Positions 40,133-50,757 of a stretch of 64,000 bases of DNA are shown in pieces. Positions within the stretch are counted from its first letter, which is position 1; each line of letters begins with the position of its first letter. The stretch is from contig NZ_CP088261.1 in assembly GCF_021117345.1 (NCBI RefSeq), positions 434,001-498,000 on the forward strand, in the 5' to 3' direction. The position numbers and the translations under genes are program-made. This stretch comes from Microbacterium sp. cx-55 (lineage in GTDB: Bacteria; Actinomycetota; Actinomycetes; Actinomycetales; Microbacteriaceae). A model generated the notes under the pieces. The model was not told the origin of the DNA, searched no databases, and saw only the letters and a program-made list of their open reading frames with translations.

Positions 40133-40651
40133 ATGAAGAGCCTTCGCACCAAGCTCGCAGCGGTCGTTATCGCCGCTGCCGCCATCATCGCGGCACCTGC
40201 CGCGGCCAACGCCTACACCCCGGTCGCTCCCGGTGGCGCGAACCAGACGGTCGCCCCCGGTGGCACCGTCACGGTTCCGTTCACCGGCTTCGCGCCGAAC
40301 GACACGGTCACCTTCGTCCTCACGGGCGAGAACGCGGCCGGAGCAACGCTCGCGGCCGTGAAGACCGCTGTGAACACCAAGACCATCGCCAAGGTCTCTT
40401 CGGCGTCGGGCGCTGTTTCGGTGGCCGTCACGCTTCCGACCAACGCGACCGGCTCATACCGGCTCGTCGGTACGGGCGCAGCGGGCGGAGTCGCCGAGGC
40501 GACGATCGTCGCTGGCGCAGCCGGTGGCCTGCCGGCAACCGGTGTCGACAGCGCGTCCCTCATGGGCGTCTGGATCGGCGGCGGCGTGCTGCTGCTCGGC
40601 GGCCTGGCCGTCACGGTCTTCGCAGTTCGTCGTCAGCGCGAGACCGTCTGA
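40133..40651 (+). CDS. LPATG-anchored cell-surface protein
   Basis: A 172-residue exported protein: signal peptide KLAAVVIAAAAIIAAPAAANA, one immunoglobulin-like beta domain (VAPGGTVTVPFTGFAPNDTV, GENAAGATLAAVKTAVNTK), then the sorting signal LPATG, a membrane helix and an RRQRE tail, so sortase should attach it to the cell wall. GGAGA lies 7 nt before ATG 40133. The protein at 61294-61827 is a paralogue with a damaged sorting motif. Isolated between str and S10 operons with its own promoter and terminator. Role unknown, probably adhesive or structural. Confidence 0.85.
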   Translation: MKSLRTKLAAVVIAAAAIIAAPAAANAYTPVAPGGANQTVAPGGTVTVPFTGFAPNDTVTFVLTGENAAGATLAAVKTAVNTKTIAKVSSASGAVSVAVTLPTNATGSYRLVGTGAAGGVAEATIVAGAAGGLPATGVDSASLMGVWIGGGVLLLGGLAVTVFAVRRQRETV

Positions 40652-40665
40652 CCTTCGCTTCACGG

Positions 40666-40697
40666 AGAACCCCCGGACCGAAAGGTCCGGGGGTTCT
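40666..40697 (+). terminator. Strong terminator hairpin of the LPATG gene
   Basis: Perfect 14-bp stem (40666-40679 and 40684-40697) capped by GAAA, starting 14 nt after the stop. The 3' arm ends GGTTCTTGC with a short T-rich end. Confidence 0.75.
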
Positions 40698-40754
40698 TGC
40701 GTGCGAGGGAGCGGCTCCCGCCTCGGCGACACGCCGTAACAGACACGCCCGAGT

Positions 40755-40783
40755 TTGCGACACGCCCGGGCGGCACGTAGACT
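40755..40783 (+). promoter_or_regulatory. S10 operon promoter
   Basis: TTGCGA (40755-40760) and TAGACT (40778-40783) with a 17-bp spacer. The transcript would have a leader of about 290 nt before rpsJ. Confidence 0.65.
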
Positions 40784-40939
40784 GTTGAGGTTCCACATTC
40801 CGGCGGCTCACGCCCCGGATCACTGTCAGGGCAGTGCATAGGCGGCGCGAAAGCGCGACAACCTAGGCCGCGGACAGCAGAACAACACATCCCACACCTC
40901 GCATCCCGGAAACGGGCGCTTCCACGCGTGCGAGGGCGG

Positions 40940-40962
40940 GACCGGAGCCACCGGCTCCGGTC
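40940..40962 (+). other. Leader hairpin upstream of rpsJ
   Basis: GACCGGAGCC and GGCTCCGGTC pair perfectly around ACC, in the S10 leader (40784-41078). The leader has no other gene. It could be an attenuator or ribosomal-protein target; an L4-type control is known in enterobacteria but not shown here. Confidence 0.45.
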
Positions 40963-41078
40963 TGACATCAGAACAGTGGTGCGGTCACCGTGAAAGCGGG
41001 AGAAGTGCCCGGCGCGTAAGCGTCACCGTGCGTCCGATGCCCCAGAGGTATGACGCGAGAAAAGAGAGTGAGCAGACA

Positions 41079-41387
41079 ATGGCGGGACAGAAGATCCGCA
41101 TTCGCCTGAAGTCGTACGATCACGCCGGGCTCGACAGCTCCGCGCGCAAGATCGTCGACACCGTGACCCGTGCCGGCGCGACGGTCGTGGGCCCCGTGCC
41201 CCTGCCGACCGAGAAGAACGTCGTCGTCGTCATCCGGTCGCCCCACAAGTACAAGGACAGCCGCGAGCACTTCGAGATGCGCACCCACAAGCGCCTCATC
41301 GACATCATCGACCCGACGCCCAAGGCCGTCGACTCGCTGATGCGTCTCGACCTCCCGGCCGACGTCAACATCGAGATCAAGCTCTGA
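41079..41387 (+). CDS. rpsJ: 30S ribosomal protein S10
   Basis: Small-subunit head protein, 102 residues, full length ([17 protein letters not shown] ... VNIEIKL). It opens the S10-spc-alpha cluster. ATG at 41079 has only a weak GAGAGTGAG upstream. Confidence 0.97.
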   Translation: MAGQKIRIRLKSYDHAGLDSSARKIVDTVTRAGATVVGPVPLPTEKNVVVVIRSPHKYKDSREHFEMRTHKRLIDIIDPTPKAVDSLMRLDLPADVNIEIKL

Positions 41388-41395
41388 GGTCCGGT

Positions 41396-42055
41396 ATGTC
41401 TGACATCAACTCCAAGGTCTCCCACGGTCTGCTCGGCACCAAGCTCGGCATGACCCAGGTGTGGAACGAGCAGGGAAAGCTCATTCCCGTCACCGTGATC
41501 CAGATCACCCCGAACGTGGTCACCCAGGTCCGCACCCCCGAGAAGGACGGCTACAACGCCGTTCAGATCGCCGCCGGCCAGATCGACCCGCGCAAGGTCA
41601 CGAAGCCCCTCGAGGGTCACTTCGAGGCCGCCGGTGTCACGCCGCGTCGCCACCTCACCGAGATCCGCACGGCCAACGCCGCGGACTACTCGCTCGGCCA
41701 GGAGCTCACCGTTGACGGTGTGTTCGAAGGCGGCCAGCTGGTCGACGTCGTCGGCACCAGCAAGGGCAAGGGCTTCGCCGGTGTCATGAAGCGTCACAAC
41801 TTCAAGGGCACGGGCGCCTCGCACGGTGCGCACCGCAACCACCGCAAGCCCGGTTCGATCGGCGCATCGTCGACCCCGAGCCGCGTCTTCAAGGGCATGC
41901 GCATGGCCGGCCGTATGGGTGGCGAGCGCGTGACCGTCCTCAACCTCACGGTGCACGCCGTCGACGCCGAGAAGGGCCTGCTGCTCGTCAAGGGCGCCGT
42001 CCCCGGTGCTCGTGGCCGCATCGTCTTTGTCCGCAACGCAGTGAAGGGTGCCTGA
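41396..42055 (+). CDS. rplC: 50S ribosomal protein L3
   Basis: 219-residue large-subunit protein reaching the peptidyl-transferase centre; contains [36 protein letters not shown] and the [20 protein letters not shown] loop. It lies 8 nt after rpsJ and its end closely abuts rplD. Confidence 0.98.
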   Translation: MSDINSKVSHGLLGTKLGMTQVWNEQGKLIPVTVIQITPNVVTQVRTPEKDGYNAVQIAAGQIDPRKVTKPLEGHFEAAGVTPRRHLTEIRTANAADYSLGQELTVDGVFEGGQLVDVVGTSKGKGFAGVMKRHNFKGTGASHGAHRNHRKPGSIGASSTPSRVFKGMRMAGRMGGERVTVLNLTVHAVDAEKGLLLVKGAVPGARGRIVFVRNAVKGA

Positions 42056-42059
42056 ACGC

Positions 42060-42719
42060 ATGGCTGACTCCACGCTCGCGCTCGACGTCCGCACCTCCGG
42101 CGGCAGCACGACCGGTTCGGTCGAGCTCCCCGCCGAGCTGTTCGACGTCAAGACGAACATCCCGCTCATCCACCAGGTCGTCGTGGCGCAGCTCGCCGCC
42201 GCACGCCAGGGCACGCACTCGACCAAGCGTCGCGGCGAGGTCTCCGGCGCCGGCCGCAAGCCGTTCAAGCAGAAGGGCACCGGTAACGCCCGTCAGGGTT
42301 CCATCCGTGCCCCGCACATGACCGGTGGTGGCATCGTCCACGGTCCGAAGCCGCGCAATTACTCGCAGCGCACCCCCAAGAAGATGGTCGCCGCGGCCCT
42401 TCTCGGAGCGCTCAGCGACCGCGCCCGCGGATCCCGTCTGCACGTCGTCGACAGCTTCGGCATCGAGGGCGCCCCGTCGACCAAGTCCGCCGCATCCGTG
42501 CTGGCGACCCTGGCTCCGACGAAGAACGTCCTCGTCGTCATCGAGCGTGACGACGAGATCACGGTCAAGAGCGTTCGCAACCTCGCGTACGTTCACGTCC
42601 TGACGTTCGACCAGCTGAACGCCTACGACGTGCTCGTCTCCGACGACATCGTCTTCACCAAGGCCGCCCTCGACGCGTTCGTCGCGTCGAAGTCGTCCAC
42701 CGAGGAGGTCTCGGCATGA
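42060..42719 (+). CDS. rplD: 50S ribosomal protein L4
   Basis: 219 residues. The exit-tunnel loop includes [24 protein letters not shown] at 42060 is 4 nt after the rplC stop; an upstream in-frame codon at 42048 lies inside rplC and is not preferred. The stop overlaps rplW (ATGA). In some bacteria L4 autoregulates this operon. Confidence 0.97.
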   Translation: MADSTLALDVRTSGGSTTGSVELPAELFDVKTNIPLIHQVVVAQLAAARQGTHSTKRRGEVSGAGRKPFKQKGTGNARQGSIRAPHMTGGGIVHGPKPRNYSQRTPKKMVAAALLGALSDRARGSRLHVVDSFGIEGAPSTKSAASVLATLAPTKNVLVVIERDDEITVKSVRNLAYVHVLTFDQLNAYDVLVSDDIVFTKAALDAFVASKSSTEEVSA

Positions 42720-43015
42720 CCGCCGTGAACAAGGACCCGCGCGAGATCATTCTGAAGCCGGTCGTTTCGGAGAAGAGCTACGGTCTCATCGACGAGGGCA
42801 AGTACACGTTCTACGTGGACACCCGCGCCAACAAGACCGAGATCAAGCTCGCCATCGAGAAGATCTTCGGCGTCAAGGTGGCCTCGGTCAACACGATCAA
42901 CCGCGTCGGCAAGCTCCGTCGCACCCGCTTCGGGATCGGCAAGCGCAAGGACACCAAGCGCGCCATCGTCACCCTGAAGTCGGGCACCATCGACATCTTC
43001 ACGGCAGTCGGCTGA
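42716..43015 (+). CDS. rplW: 50S ribosomal protein L23
   Basis: 99-residue protein at the tunnel exit, where it contacts trigger factor and SRP. Contains [20 protein letters not shown] and [20 protein letters not shown]. Overlaps the rplD stop by 4 nt. Confidence 0.97.
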   Translation: MTAVNKDPREIILKPVVSEKSYGLIDEGKYTFYVDTRANKTEIKLAIEKIFGVKVASVNTINRVGKLRRTRFGIGKRKDTKRAIVTLKSGTIDIFTAVG

Positions 43016-43039
43016 CGGTCGGGATAGAGGACACAGATT

Positions 43040-43879
<840 letters not shown>

Positions 43880-43892
43880 GTAGGAACAGAAG

Positions 43893-44174
43893 ATGCCACG
43901 CAGTCTTAAGAAGGGCCCCTTCGTCGACGAGCACCTGCTTCGCAAGGTCGTGTCGCAGAACGAGGCGGGTTCCAAGAACGTCATCAAGACCTGGTCACGT
44001 CGCTCGATGATCGTCCCGGCAATGCTGGGTCACACGATCGCCGTGCACGACGGACGCAAGCACATTCCTGTGTTCGTGACCGAGACCATGGTCGGCCACA
44101 AGCTGGGCGAGTTCTCGCCCACCCGCACCTTCCGCGGCCACGTGAAGGACGACAAGAAGGGCCGCCGCCGCTGA
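43893..44174 (+). CDS. rpsS: 30S ribosomal protein S19
   Basis: 93 residues: [38 protein letters not shown] and [16 protein letters not shown]. Small-subunit head protein that contacts S13. Normal length and place between rplB and rplV. Confidence 0.97.
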   Translation: MPRSLKKGPFVDEHLLRKVVSQNEAGSKNVIKTWSRRSMIVPAMLGHTIAVHDGRKHIPVFVTETMVGHKLGEFSPTRTFRGHVKDDKKGRRR

Positions 44175-44196
44175 CGCGGGGGCACAGGGAGAAGAA

Positions 44197-44592
44197 ATGG
44201 TGGAGTCCATCGCACGCGTGCGACACATCCGCGTGACCCCTCAGAAGGCTCGTCGTGTCGTTGCGCTCATCAAGGGGAAGCAGGCCGAAGAGGCCCTCGC
44301 CATCCTGAAGTTCGCACCTCAGAGTGCCAGCGAGCCGATCTACAAGCTCGTCGCCTCGGCGATCGCCAATGCGCGCGTCAAGGCCGACAAGGACAACGAG
44401 TTCCTCGATGAGCAGGACCTGTTCATCACAAACGCGTTCGTCGACGAGGGCACGACGCTCAAGCGGTTCCGGCCGCGAGCGCAGGGTCGCGCGTTCCAGA
44501 TCAAGAAGCGCACCAGCCACATCACGGTCGTCCTCGCGACGCCCGCGGTCGCTGATGCTGCTTCGACCCAGACCAAGAAGGCGAGCAAGTAA
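44197..44592 (+). CDS. rplV: 50S ribosomal protein L22
   Basis: 131 residues; tunnel-wall protein with [20 protein letters not shown] and [20 protein letters not shown], the beta-hairpin linked to macrolide action. Its stop overlaps rpsC by one base (TAATG). A short Ala/Thr/Lys tail extends the C-terminus. Confidence 0.97.
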   Translation: MVESIARVRHIRVTPQKARRVVALIKGKQAEEALAILKFAPQSASEPIYKLVASAIANARVKADKDNEFLDEQDLFITNAFVDEGTTLKRFRPRAQGRAFQIKKRTSHITVVLATPAVADAASTQTKKASK

Positions 44593-45353
44593 TGGGACAG
44601 AAAGTAAACCCGTACGGCTTCCGCCTCGGTATCACCACCGACCACGTGTCGCGTTGGTTCTCGGACTCGACGAAGCCCGGTCAGCGCTACGCCGACTACG
44701 TGGCCGAGGACATCCGCATCCGGAAGCTGCTGCTGACGAGCCTCGATCGCGCGGGCGTCAGCAACATCGAGATCGAGCGCACGCGTGACCGCGTTCGCGT
44801 CGACATTCACACCGCCCGCCCGGGCATCGTGATCGGCCGCCGGGGAGCTGAGGCCGAGCGCATCCGCGGCGACCTCGAGAAGCTCACCAGCAAGCAGATC
44901 CAGCTGAACATCCTCGAGGTCAAGAACCCCGAGGCCGACGCCCAGCTCGTCGCGCAGGGAATCGCCGAGCAGCTCTCCGCACGTGTGGCCTTCCGCCGCG
45001 CGATGCGCAAGGGTCTGCAGGGCGCTCAGCGTGCCGGTGCCAAGGGCATCCGGATCCAGGTGTCGGGTCGTCTCGGCGGCGCCGAGATGAGCCGGTCGGA
45101 GTTCTACCGCGATGGTCGTGTGCCGCTGCACACGCTGCGCGCGAACATCGACTACGGCTTCTACGAGGCCAAGACCACCTTCGGCCGCATCGGCGTGAAG
45201 GTCTGGATCTACAAGGGCGATCTCACCAACAAGGAACTCGCTCGCGAGCAGGCCAACGCGCCGAAGGCTCCCCGCGGTCGTGACGACCGTGGTGGCGACC
45301 GTCGTCGTCCGCCTCGCAACGAGGCCCCCGTCGCAGAAGGAGCGTCTGCCTGA
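44592..45353 (+). CDS. rpsC: 30S ribosomal protein S3
   Basis: 253-residue mRNA-entry protein with a KH domain ([20 protein letters not shown]) and [20 protein letters not shown]. The Arg/Gly/Pro-rich C-terminal tail is longer than the minimal form, as in other Actinobacteria. TGATG overlap with rplP. Confidence 0.97.
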   Translation: MGQKVNPYGFRLGITTDHVSRWFSDSTKPGQRYADYVAEDIRIRKLLLTSLDRAGVSNIEIERTRDRVRVDIHTARPGIVIGRRGAEAERIRGDLEKLTSKQIQLNILEVKNPEADAQLVAQGIAEQLSARVAFRRAMRKGLQGAQRAGAKGIRIQVSGRLGGAEMSRSEFYRDGRVPLHTLRANIDYGFYEAKTTFGRIGVKVWIYKGDLTNKELAREQANAPKAPRGRDDRGGDRRRPPRNEAPVAEGASA

Positions 45354-45772
45354 TGCTTATTCCCCGCAAGGTCAAGTTCCGTAAGCAGCACCACCCGGGT
45401 CGTTCCGGGCAGGCTACCGGCGGCACCACGGTGTCGTTCGGCGAGTACGGCATCCAGGCGCTCACCCCGGCCTACGTGACCAACCGTCAGATCGAGTCCG
45501 CTCGTATCGCCATGACGCGTCACATCAAGCGTGGCGGAAAGGTGTGGATCAACATCTACCCCGACCGCCCGCTGACCAAGAAGCCGGCCGAAACCCGCAT
45601 GGGTTCCGGTAAGGGTTCGCCCGAGTGGTGGGTGGCGAACGTCAAGCCGGGTCGCGTCCTCTTCGAGGTCGCCGGCGTGAGCGAAGAACTCGCTCGCGAG
45701 GCACTGACCCGTGCCATTCACAAGCTGCCTCTCAAGGCACGCATCATCAAGCGCGAGGAGGGCGACGCGTAA
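45353..45772 (+). CDS. rplP: 50S ribosomal protein L16
   Basis: 139 residues, normal length: [40 protein letters not shown]. Located near the A- and P-site tRNAs. Overlaps rpmC by one base (TAATG). Confidence 0.97.
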   Translation: MLIPRKVKFRKQHHPGRSGQATGGTTVSFGEYGIQALTPAYVTNRQIESARIAMTRHIKRGGKVWINIYPDRPLTKKPAETRMGSGKGSPEWWVANVKPGRVLFEVAGVSEELAREALTRAIHKLPLKARIIKREEGDA

Positions 45773-46086
45773 TGGCGATCGGCACCAAGCAGCTCGCTCC
45801 GAGCGAGCTCGACACGTTCGAAGACCAGCGCCTCGTCGAGGAGCTGCGCAAGGCCAAGGAAGAGCTGTTCAACCTGCGCTTCCAGTCGGCCACCGGCCAG
45901 CTCGAGAGCCACGGTCGCATCCGCGCCGTCAAGCGCGACATCGCGCGGCTGTACACGGTGATCCGGGAGCGCGAGCTGGGCATCCGTGCCACGCCCGTCG
46001 CCGCACCGGCGCCGGAGAAGGCGAAGAAGACGAAGGCGAAGAAGACCGAGGACACCTCGGCCGTCGCCGAAGGAGGGGCTGAGTAA
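45772..46086 (+). CDS. rpmC: 50S ribosomal protein L29, C-terminally extended
   Basis: Core L29 ([40 protein letters not shown]) ends near residue 72. About 30 further residues (Lys/Ala/Glu, [11 protein letters not shown]) extend it to 104, longer than the 60-70 residues common elsewhere. Tunnel-exit protein next to L23. Overlaps rpsQ by one base. Confidence 0.95.
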   Translation: MAIGTKQLAPSELDTFEDQRLVEELRKAKEELFNLRFQSATGQLESHGRIRAVKRDIARLYTVIRERELGIRATPVAAPAPEKAKKTKAKKTEDTSAVAEGGAE

Positions 46087-46418
46087 TGGCCACCACGAAG
46101 AAGGCTGCTGTTGAAGAGCAGACCACCGGCCACGAGAGCTCCGAGCGCGACGTCCGTGACGTCAACGCCCGCGGTTACCGCAAGGCCCGCCGCGGCTACG
46201 TCGTCAGCGACAAGATGGACAAGACCATCGTCGTCGAGGTCGAAGACCGCGTGAAGCACCCGCTGTACGGCAAGGTCATCCGCCGTACGTCGAAGGTCAA
46301 GGCTCATGACGAGACCAACTCGGCCGGCATCGGCGACCTCGTCCTCATCAACGAGACCCGTCCGCTGAGCGCTACCAAGCGCTGGCGCCTGGTCGAGATC
46401 CTCGAGAAGGCCAAGTAA
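46086..46418 (+). CDS. rpsQ: 30S ribosomal protein S17
   Basis: 110 residues. The S17 core ([36 protein letters not shown]) follows a 30-residue acidic N-terminal extension, present in many Actinobacteria. ATG overlaps the rpmC stop. Confidence 0.96.
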   Translation: MATTKKAAVEEQTTGHESSERDVRDVNARGYRKARRGYVVSDKMDKTIVVEVEDRVKHPLYGKVIRRTSKVKAHDETNSAGIGDLVLINETRPLSATKRWRLVEILEKAK

Positions 46419-46452
46419 GCCCTCGGGCTTCTTGGAACCCAAGGAGTAACAA

Positions 46453-46821
46453 GTGATTCAGAACGAATCCCGCCTCAAGGTCGCCGACAACACCGGTGCG
46501 AAGGAGCTGCTCACCATCCGTGTGCTCGGCGGCTCCAACCGGCGTTACGCGGGCGTGGGTGACGTCATCGTCGCCACCGTCAAGGACGCGATCCCGGGCG
46601 GAAACGTCAAGAAGGGCGATGTGGTCAAGGCTGTCGTCGTCCGCACCGTCAAGCAGACCCGTCGTCCCGACGGGTCCTACATCAAGTTCGACGAGAACGC
46701 CGCCGTCATCCTGAAGAACGACGGGGAGCCTCGCGGCACCCGCATCTTCGGACCGGTCGGTCGTGAGCTTCGTGACAAGAAGTTCATGAAGATCGTCTCG
46801 CTGGCCCCGGAGGTCATCTGA
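46453..46821 (+). CDS. rplN: 50S ribosomal protein L14
   Basis: 122 residues, full length: [20 protein letters not shown] and [20 protein letters not shown] start at 46453 with AAGGAG upstream. 34-nt gap from rpsQ. Confidence 0.97.
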   Translation: MIQNESRLKVADNTGAKELLTIRVLGGSNRRYAGVGDVIVATVKDAIPGGNVKKGDVVKAVVVRTVKQTRRPDGSYIKFDENAAVILKNDGEPRGTRIFGPVGRELRDKKFMKIVSLAPEVI

Positions 46822-46823
46822 TC

Positions 46824-47183
46824 ATGGCGAAGATCAAAAAGGGTGACCTGGTTCAGGTCATCACGGGCGCCAAGCCCGAGCGCGGCGGAGACCGTGGGAA
46901 GCAGGGCAAGGTCCTCGAGGTCCTCGCCGAGCAGAACCGCGTCATCGTCGAGGGCGTGAACTACGTCACGAAGCACAACCGCGTGGGTCAGACCCAGCGC
47001 GGTACCAAGACGGGTGGCATCGAGACGTTCGAAGCTCCCATCCACATCTCCAACGTCGCCGTCGTCGACCCCTCGACCAAGAAGCCGACCCGTGTCGGCC
47101 GCCGGGTCGAGGAGCAGACGAAGGACGGCGTGAAGCGCACCGTTCGCGTGCGCTTCGCGAAGAAGTCAGGCAAGGACCTCTGA
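46824..47183 (+). CDS. rplX: 50S ribosomal protein L24
   Basis: 119 residues with the KOW motif ([29 protein letters not shown] in order). Assembly-initiating protein of the large subunit. TGATG overlap with rplE. Confidence 0.97.
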   Translation: MAKIKKGDLVQVITGAKPERGGDRGKQGKVLEVLAEQNRVIVEGVNYVTKHNRVGQTQRGTKTGGIETFEAPIHISNVAVVDPSTKKPTRVGRRVEEQTKDGVKRTVRVRFAKKSGKDL

Positions 47184-47770
47184 TGAGCACCGACACTGCC
47201 GCGGTGGCTGGCAAGATCCAGCCCCGCCTGAAGCAGAAGTACCGTAGCGAGATCCAGCAGAAGCTGCAGGACGAGTTCGGGTACAAGAACGTCAACCAGA
47301 TCCCCGGTCTCGTGAAGGTCGTGGTGAACACCGGTGTCGGCGAGGCAGCTCGCGACAGCAAGGTGATCGATGGTGCGGTCGACGACCTCACCAAGATCAC
47401 CGGCCAGAAGCCGATCGTCACCAAGGCCCGCAAGTCCATCGCGCAGTTCAAGCTGCGCGAGGGCCAGGCGATCGGTGCGCACGTCACCCTCCGTGGTGAC
47501 CGCGCCTGGGAGTTCCTGGACCGTCTGGTCAACCTCGCTCTGCCCCGTATCCGCGACTTCCGCGGTCTCTCGGACAAGCAGTTCGACGGAAACGGCAACT
47601 ACACGTTCGGTCTGCAGGAGCAGTCGGTCTTCCACGAGATCGATCAGGACAAGATCGACCGCGTTCGCGGTTTCGACATCACCGTCGTCACCGATGCGAA
47701 GACGGATGCAGAGGGCCGGGCACTGCTCCGTCACCTCGGCTTCCCGTTCCAGCAGGCCGAAAGCGCGTAA
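47183..47770 (+). CDS. rplE: 50S ribosomal protein L5
   Basis: 195-residue 5S rRNA-binding protein: [40 protein letters not shown] and [20 protein letters not shown]. It is followed by rpsH, not by the rpsN gene that usually sits here. Confidence 0.97.
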   Translation: MSTDTAAVAGKIQPRLKQKYRSEIQQKLQDEFGYKNVNQIPGLVKVVVNTGVGEAARDSKVIDGAVDDLTKITGQKPIVTKARKSIAQFKLREGQAIGAHVTLRGDRAWEFLDRLVNLALPRIRDFRGLSDKQFDGNGNYTFGLQEQSVFHEIDQDKIDRVRGFDITVVTDAKTDAEGRALLRHLGFPFQQAESA

Positions 47771-47780
47771 CACCCCGACG

Positions 47781-47796
47781 TCGGCATCCGCCGACT
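47781..47796 (+). other. Short hairpin in the rplE-rpsH gap
   Basis: GTCGGC and GCCGAC around ATCC in the 89-nt gap where rpsN is found in many other genomes. No rpsN remnant (no zinc-ribbon CxxC coding) is visible in any frame here. Confidence 0.4.
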
Positions 47797-47859
47797 TCCA
47801 CCACAGGTCGGCCGTCGTGTAACGGCGGTCGAAACCTGGTGAACGAAGGAATCACACTC

Positions 47860-48258
47860 ATGACGATGACAGACCCGGTCGCAGACCTGCTGACCCGTCT
47901 GCGCAACGCGAACTCGGCGCACCACGACTCCGTGTCGCTGCCGAGCTCCAAGCTCAAGACCCACATCGCCGACATCCTCAAGCAGGAGGGCTACATCTCC
48001 GGCTGGGAGCTCGAGGATGCCCGCGTCGGACAGACGCTCACCCTGACGCTGAAGTACGGCCCGAACCGCGAGCGGTCGATCGCCGGCATCAAGCGCGTCT
48101 CGAAGCCCGGACTGCGCGTGTACGCGAAGTCCTCCGAGATCCCCAAGGTCCTCGGCGGCCTCGGCGTCGCCATCCTGTCCACCTCCTCCGGTCTGCTCAC
48201 AGACCGTCAGGCCGAATCGAAGGGCGTGGGTGGGGAAGTCCTCGCCTACGTGTGGTGA
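47860..48258 (+). CDS. rpsH: 30S ribosomal protein S8
   Basis: 132 residues, normal length: [20 protein letters not shown] and the C-terminal [16 protein letters not shown] at 47860 has GAAGGA upstream; an upstream in-frame codon at 47839 lacks a site. In enterobacteria S8 represses this operon. Confidence 0.97.
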   Translation: MTMTDPVADLLTRLRNANSAHHDSVSLPSSKLKTHIADILKQEGYISGWELEDARVGQTLTLTLKYGPNRERSIAGIKRVSKPGLRVYAKSSEIPKVLGGLGVAILSTSSGLLTDRQAESKGVGGEVLAYVW

Positions 48259-48264
48259 CGCTGA

Positions 48265-48801
48265 ATGTCTCGTATCGGACGTCTTCCCATCGACATCCCC
48301 GCCGACGTCACCGTTTCGGTGGCCGGTAAGGATGTCACCGTCAAGGGCCCCAAGGGCGAGCTGCAGCTGACCGCTGCGTCTCCCATCGAGGTCAAGGTCG
48401 AGGAGAACCAGGTTCTCGTCACCCGCCCCGACGACGAGCGCGAGTCCCGGTCGCTTCACGGCCTGACCCGCACGCTCATCGCCAACAACATCATCGGCGT
48501 CACCCAGGGCTACACCAAGGGCCTCGAGGTCGTCGGCACGGGTTACCGCGTCGCGCAGAAGGGCTCGTCCGTCGAGTTCGCTCTCGGCTTCTCGCACCCC
48601 GTCCTCGTCGAGCCCCCCGCGGGCATCACGTTCACGGTCGAAGGCAACAACAAGGTCACCGTGAGCGGCATCGACAAGCAGGCCGTCGGTGAGGCGGCTG
48701 CCAACATCCGCAAGATCCGCAAGCCCGAGCCGTACAAGGGCAAGGGTGTGCGCTACGCCGGCGAGATCGTTCGGCGCAAGGCCGGAAAGGCTGGTAAGTA
48801 A
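48265..48801 (+). CDS. rplF: 50S ribosomal protein L6
   Basis: 178 residues, two L6 repeats; [20 protein letters not shown] and [20 protein letters not shown]. Elongation-factor-binding region of the large subunit. Confidence 0.97.
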   Translation: MSRIGRLPIDIPADVTVSVAGKDVTVKGPKGELQLTAASPIEVKVEENQVLVTRPDDERESRSLHGLTRTLIANNIIGVTQGYTKGLEVVGTGYRVAQKGSSVEFALGFSHPVLVEPPAGITFTVEGNNKVTVSGIDKQAVGEAAANIRKIRKPEPYKGKGVRYAGEIVRRKAGKAGK

Positions 48802-48803
48802 CC

Positions 48804-49163
48804 ATGGCCGTGACTTCGAAGTCAGACGCGCGTACGCGCCGTCACCTCCGTCTTCGCAAGAAGATCGTGGGCTCGCCCGAACGTCCGCGCCTCGTCGTGA
48901 CCCGCTCGGCCCGCCACGTGTTCGTGCAGGTCGTCGACGACAGCCTGGGCCGCACCGTGGCCTCCGCCTCGACGCTCGAGACGGATCTGCGTGGATTCGA
49001 CGGCGACAAGACCGCCAAGGCGCGCAAGGTCGGCGAACTCGTCGCAGAGCGTGCGAAGGCCGTTGGTGTGTCCGACGTCGTGTTCGATCGTGGCGGTAAC
49101 CGCTACGCCGGACGCGTCGCCGCGATCGCCGAGGGCGCCCGCGAAGGAGGGCTGAACCTGTGA
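48804..49163 (+). CDS. rplR: 50S ribosomal protein L18
   Basis: 119-residue 5S rRNA protein: [20 protein letters not shown] and [20 protein letters not shown]. Its stop overlaps the rpsE start (GTGA). Confidence 0.97.
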   Translation: MAVTSKSDARTRRHLRLRKKIVGSPERPRLVVTRSARHVFVQVVDDSLGRTVASASTLETDLRGFDGDKTAKARKVGELVAERAKAVGVSDVVFDRGGNRYAGRVAAIAEGAREGGLNL

Positions 49164-49864
49164 GTGACAACAAGGAGACCGAAGTGACCACCGATGCCGC
49201 TCAGGCACCCGAGGCGGCTGCGGCCGCCGAGGCGACCGGGGCCACCGAGGCTCAGCGTGAGCCCCGCGAAGCCCGTCGTGGCGGTCGCGAGCGCAACCCC
49301 AACAAGGATCGCAACTCGCGTGACCGTTCGGAGAGCCAGTTCCTCGAGCGCGTCGTGACCATCAACCGCGTCTCGAAGGTCGTCAAGGGTGGTCGTCGCT
49401 TCAGCTTCACCGCTCTCGTCGTCGTCGGCGACGGCAACGGTGTGGTCGGCGTCGGCTACGGCAAGGCCCGCGAAGTTCCCCTGGCAATCTCCAAGGGTGT
49501 CGAAGAGGCCAAGCGCAACTTCTTCCGCGTTCCGCGCACCGGCTCGTCCATCCCGCACCCGGTGCAGGGTGAGGCCGCTGCCGGCGTCGTGCTGCTGCGT
49601 CCGGCTGCTGCCGGTACCGGTGTGATCGCCGGTGGTCCCGTCCGCGCCGTCCTCGAGTGCGCCGGTGTGCACGACGTGCTGTCGAAGTCTCTGGGTTCGT
49701 CGAACACGATCAACATCGTGCACGCGACGGTCGCCGCGCTGAAGCAGCTCGAAGAGCCCCGCCACGTCGCGGCCCGTCGTGGCCTCGACTTCGACCAGGT
49801 CGCCCCGGCACGCCTCGTGCGTGCTGAGGCCGAGGCCGCTGCGGCGCAGAAGGTAGGTTCCTGA
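49160..49864 (+). CDS. rpsE: 30S ribosomal protein S5, N-terminally extended
   Basis: 234 residues. The S5 core begins near residue 55 ([20 protein letters not shown]) with the double-stranded RNA-binding fold and [20 protein letters not shown]. The first 50 residues are Glu/Ala/Arg-rich and longer than in E. coli S5 (about 166). The GTG start overlaps rplR. It shares a one-base overlap with rpmD. Confidence 0.95.
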   Translation: MSDNKETEVTTDAAQAPEAAAAAEATGATEAQREPREARRGGRERNPNKDRNSRDRSESQFLERVVTINRVSKVVKGGRRFSFTALVVVGDGNGVVGVGYGKAREVPLAISKGVEEAKRNFFRVPRTGSSIPHPVQGEAAAGVVLLRPAAAGTGVIAGGPVRAVLECAGVHDVLSKSLGSSNTINIVHATVAALKQLEEPRHVAARRGLDFDQVAPARLVRAEAEAAAAQKVGS

Positions 49865-50049
49865 TGGCTGAGCGTCTGAAGGTGACGCAGATCAAGTCCA
49901 AGGTGAGCGAGAAGCAGAACCAGCGTGACACGCTGCGCAGCCTCGGTCTGAAGCGGATCGGCGATTCTGTCGTCCGTCCCGACGACGCGCAGACGCGCGG
50001 TTACGTCAAGACCGTCGCCCACCTCGTAAAGGTTGAGGAGATCGACTGA
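49864..50049 (+). CDS. rpmD: 50S ribosomal protein L30
   Basis: 61 residues: [20 protein letters not shown] and [15 protein letters not shown]. Normal length. TGATG overlap with rplO. Confidence 0.96.
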   Translation: MAERLKVTQIKSKVSEKQNQRDTLRSLGLKRIGDSVVRPDDAQTRGYVKTVAHLVKVEEID

Positions 50050-50615
50050 TGGCTGAGAACGACAAGGTCGAGGCCGCGGCTGCCGAGAAGGCTCCCGCGA
50101 AGAAGACCGCCGCGCGCAAGCCGGCCGCCAAGAAGGAGGCGGCCCCGGCCGCCAAGAAGGACGTCGCCGCGTCGCGTCCCGGTGTGCTGAAGGTGCACCA
50201 CCTGCGTCCCGTTCCCGGATCCAACACGGCGAAGACCCGTGTCGGCCGTGGTGAGGGCTCGAAGGGTAAGACGGCAGGCCGTGGCACCAAGGGCTCGAAG
50301 GCCCGCTACCAGGTGCGTCCCGGCTTCGAGGGTGGGCAGATGCCTCTGCACATGCGCACCCCGAAGCTGCGCGGGTTCAAGAACCCGTTCCGCGTGGAGT
50401 ACCAGGTCGTGAACCTGGAGAAGCTCGCGGAGCTGTACCCGTCCGGTGGCGCTGTCACCGTCAGCGACCTGGTCGCCAAGGGTGCGGTGCGCAAGAACGA
50501 GAAGGTCAAGGTGCTCGGCACCGGAGACATCTCGGTGAAGCTGAACGTCGAGGTCGACAAGGTCTCGGGTTCTGCGGAGCAGAAGATCGTCGCCGCCGGC
50601 GGCACCGTCAAGTAA
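50049..50615 (+). CDS. rplO: 50S ribosomal protein L15, N-terminally extended
   Basis: 188 residues. The first 44 are Ala/Lys/Pro repeats ([20 protein letters not shown]) resembling histone H1-like tails; the L15 core follows from [20 protein letters not shown] through [20 protein letters not shown]. Last gene before secY, followed by a hairpin. Confidence 0.95.
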   Translation: MAENDKVEAAAAEKAPAKKTAARKPAAKKEAAPAAKKDVAASRPGVLKVHHLRPVPGSNTAKTRVGRGEGSKGKTAGRGTKGSKARYQVRPGFEGGQMPLHMRTPKLRGFKNPFRVEYQVVNLEKLAELYPSGGAVTVSDLVAKGAVRKNEKVKVLGTGDISVKLNVEVDKVSGSAEQKIVAAGGTVK

Positions 50616-50622
50616 TCCGCGT

Positions 50623-50653
50623 ACAGGGGTCGGGAGCATGCTTCCGGCCCCTG
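50623..50653 (+). terminator. Hairpin between rplO and secY
   Basis: ACAGGGGTCGGGA pairs with TTCCGGCCCCTGT (G-U pairs allowed) around GCATG or similar, 8 nt after the rplO stop. No long T-run; it may be partial, as secY starts 105 nt later. Confidence 0.55.
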
Positions 50654-50757
50654 TTGCGTCCCCTCTCCGAGGTCCCCTCCGTCGATCCCCTCTGCGTGGG
50701 ATAACCTGGTGACCTGTGTGCGCACCGCGCGCCGGAACCCTTTCTGGAGGAATCCAC

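Noticed and set aside
47771..47859. Remnant of rpsN
   Set aside because: No frame in the 89-nt gap shows S14-like sequence or a CxxC pair.
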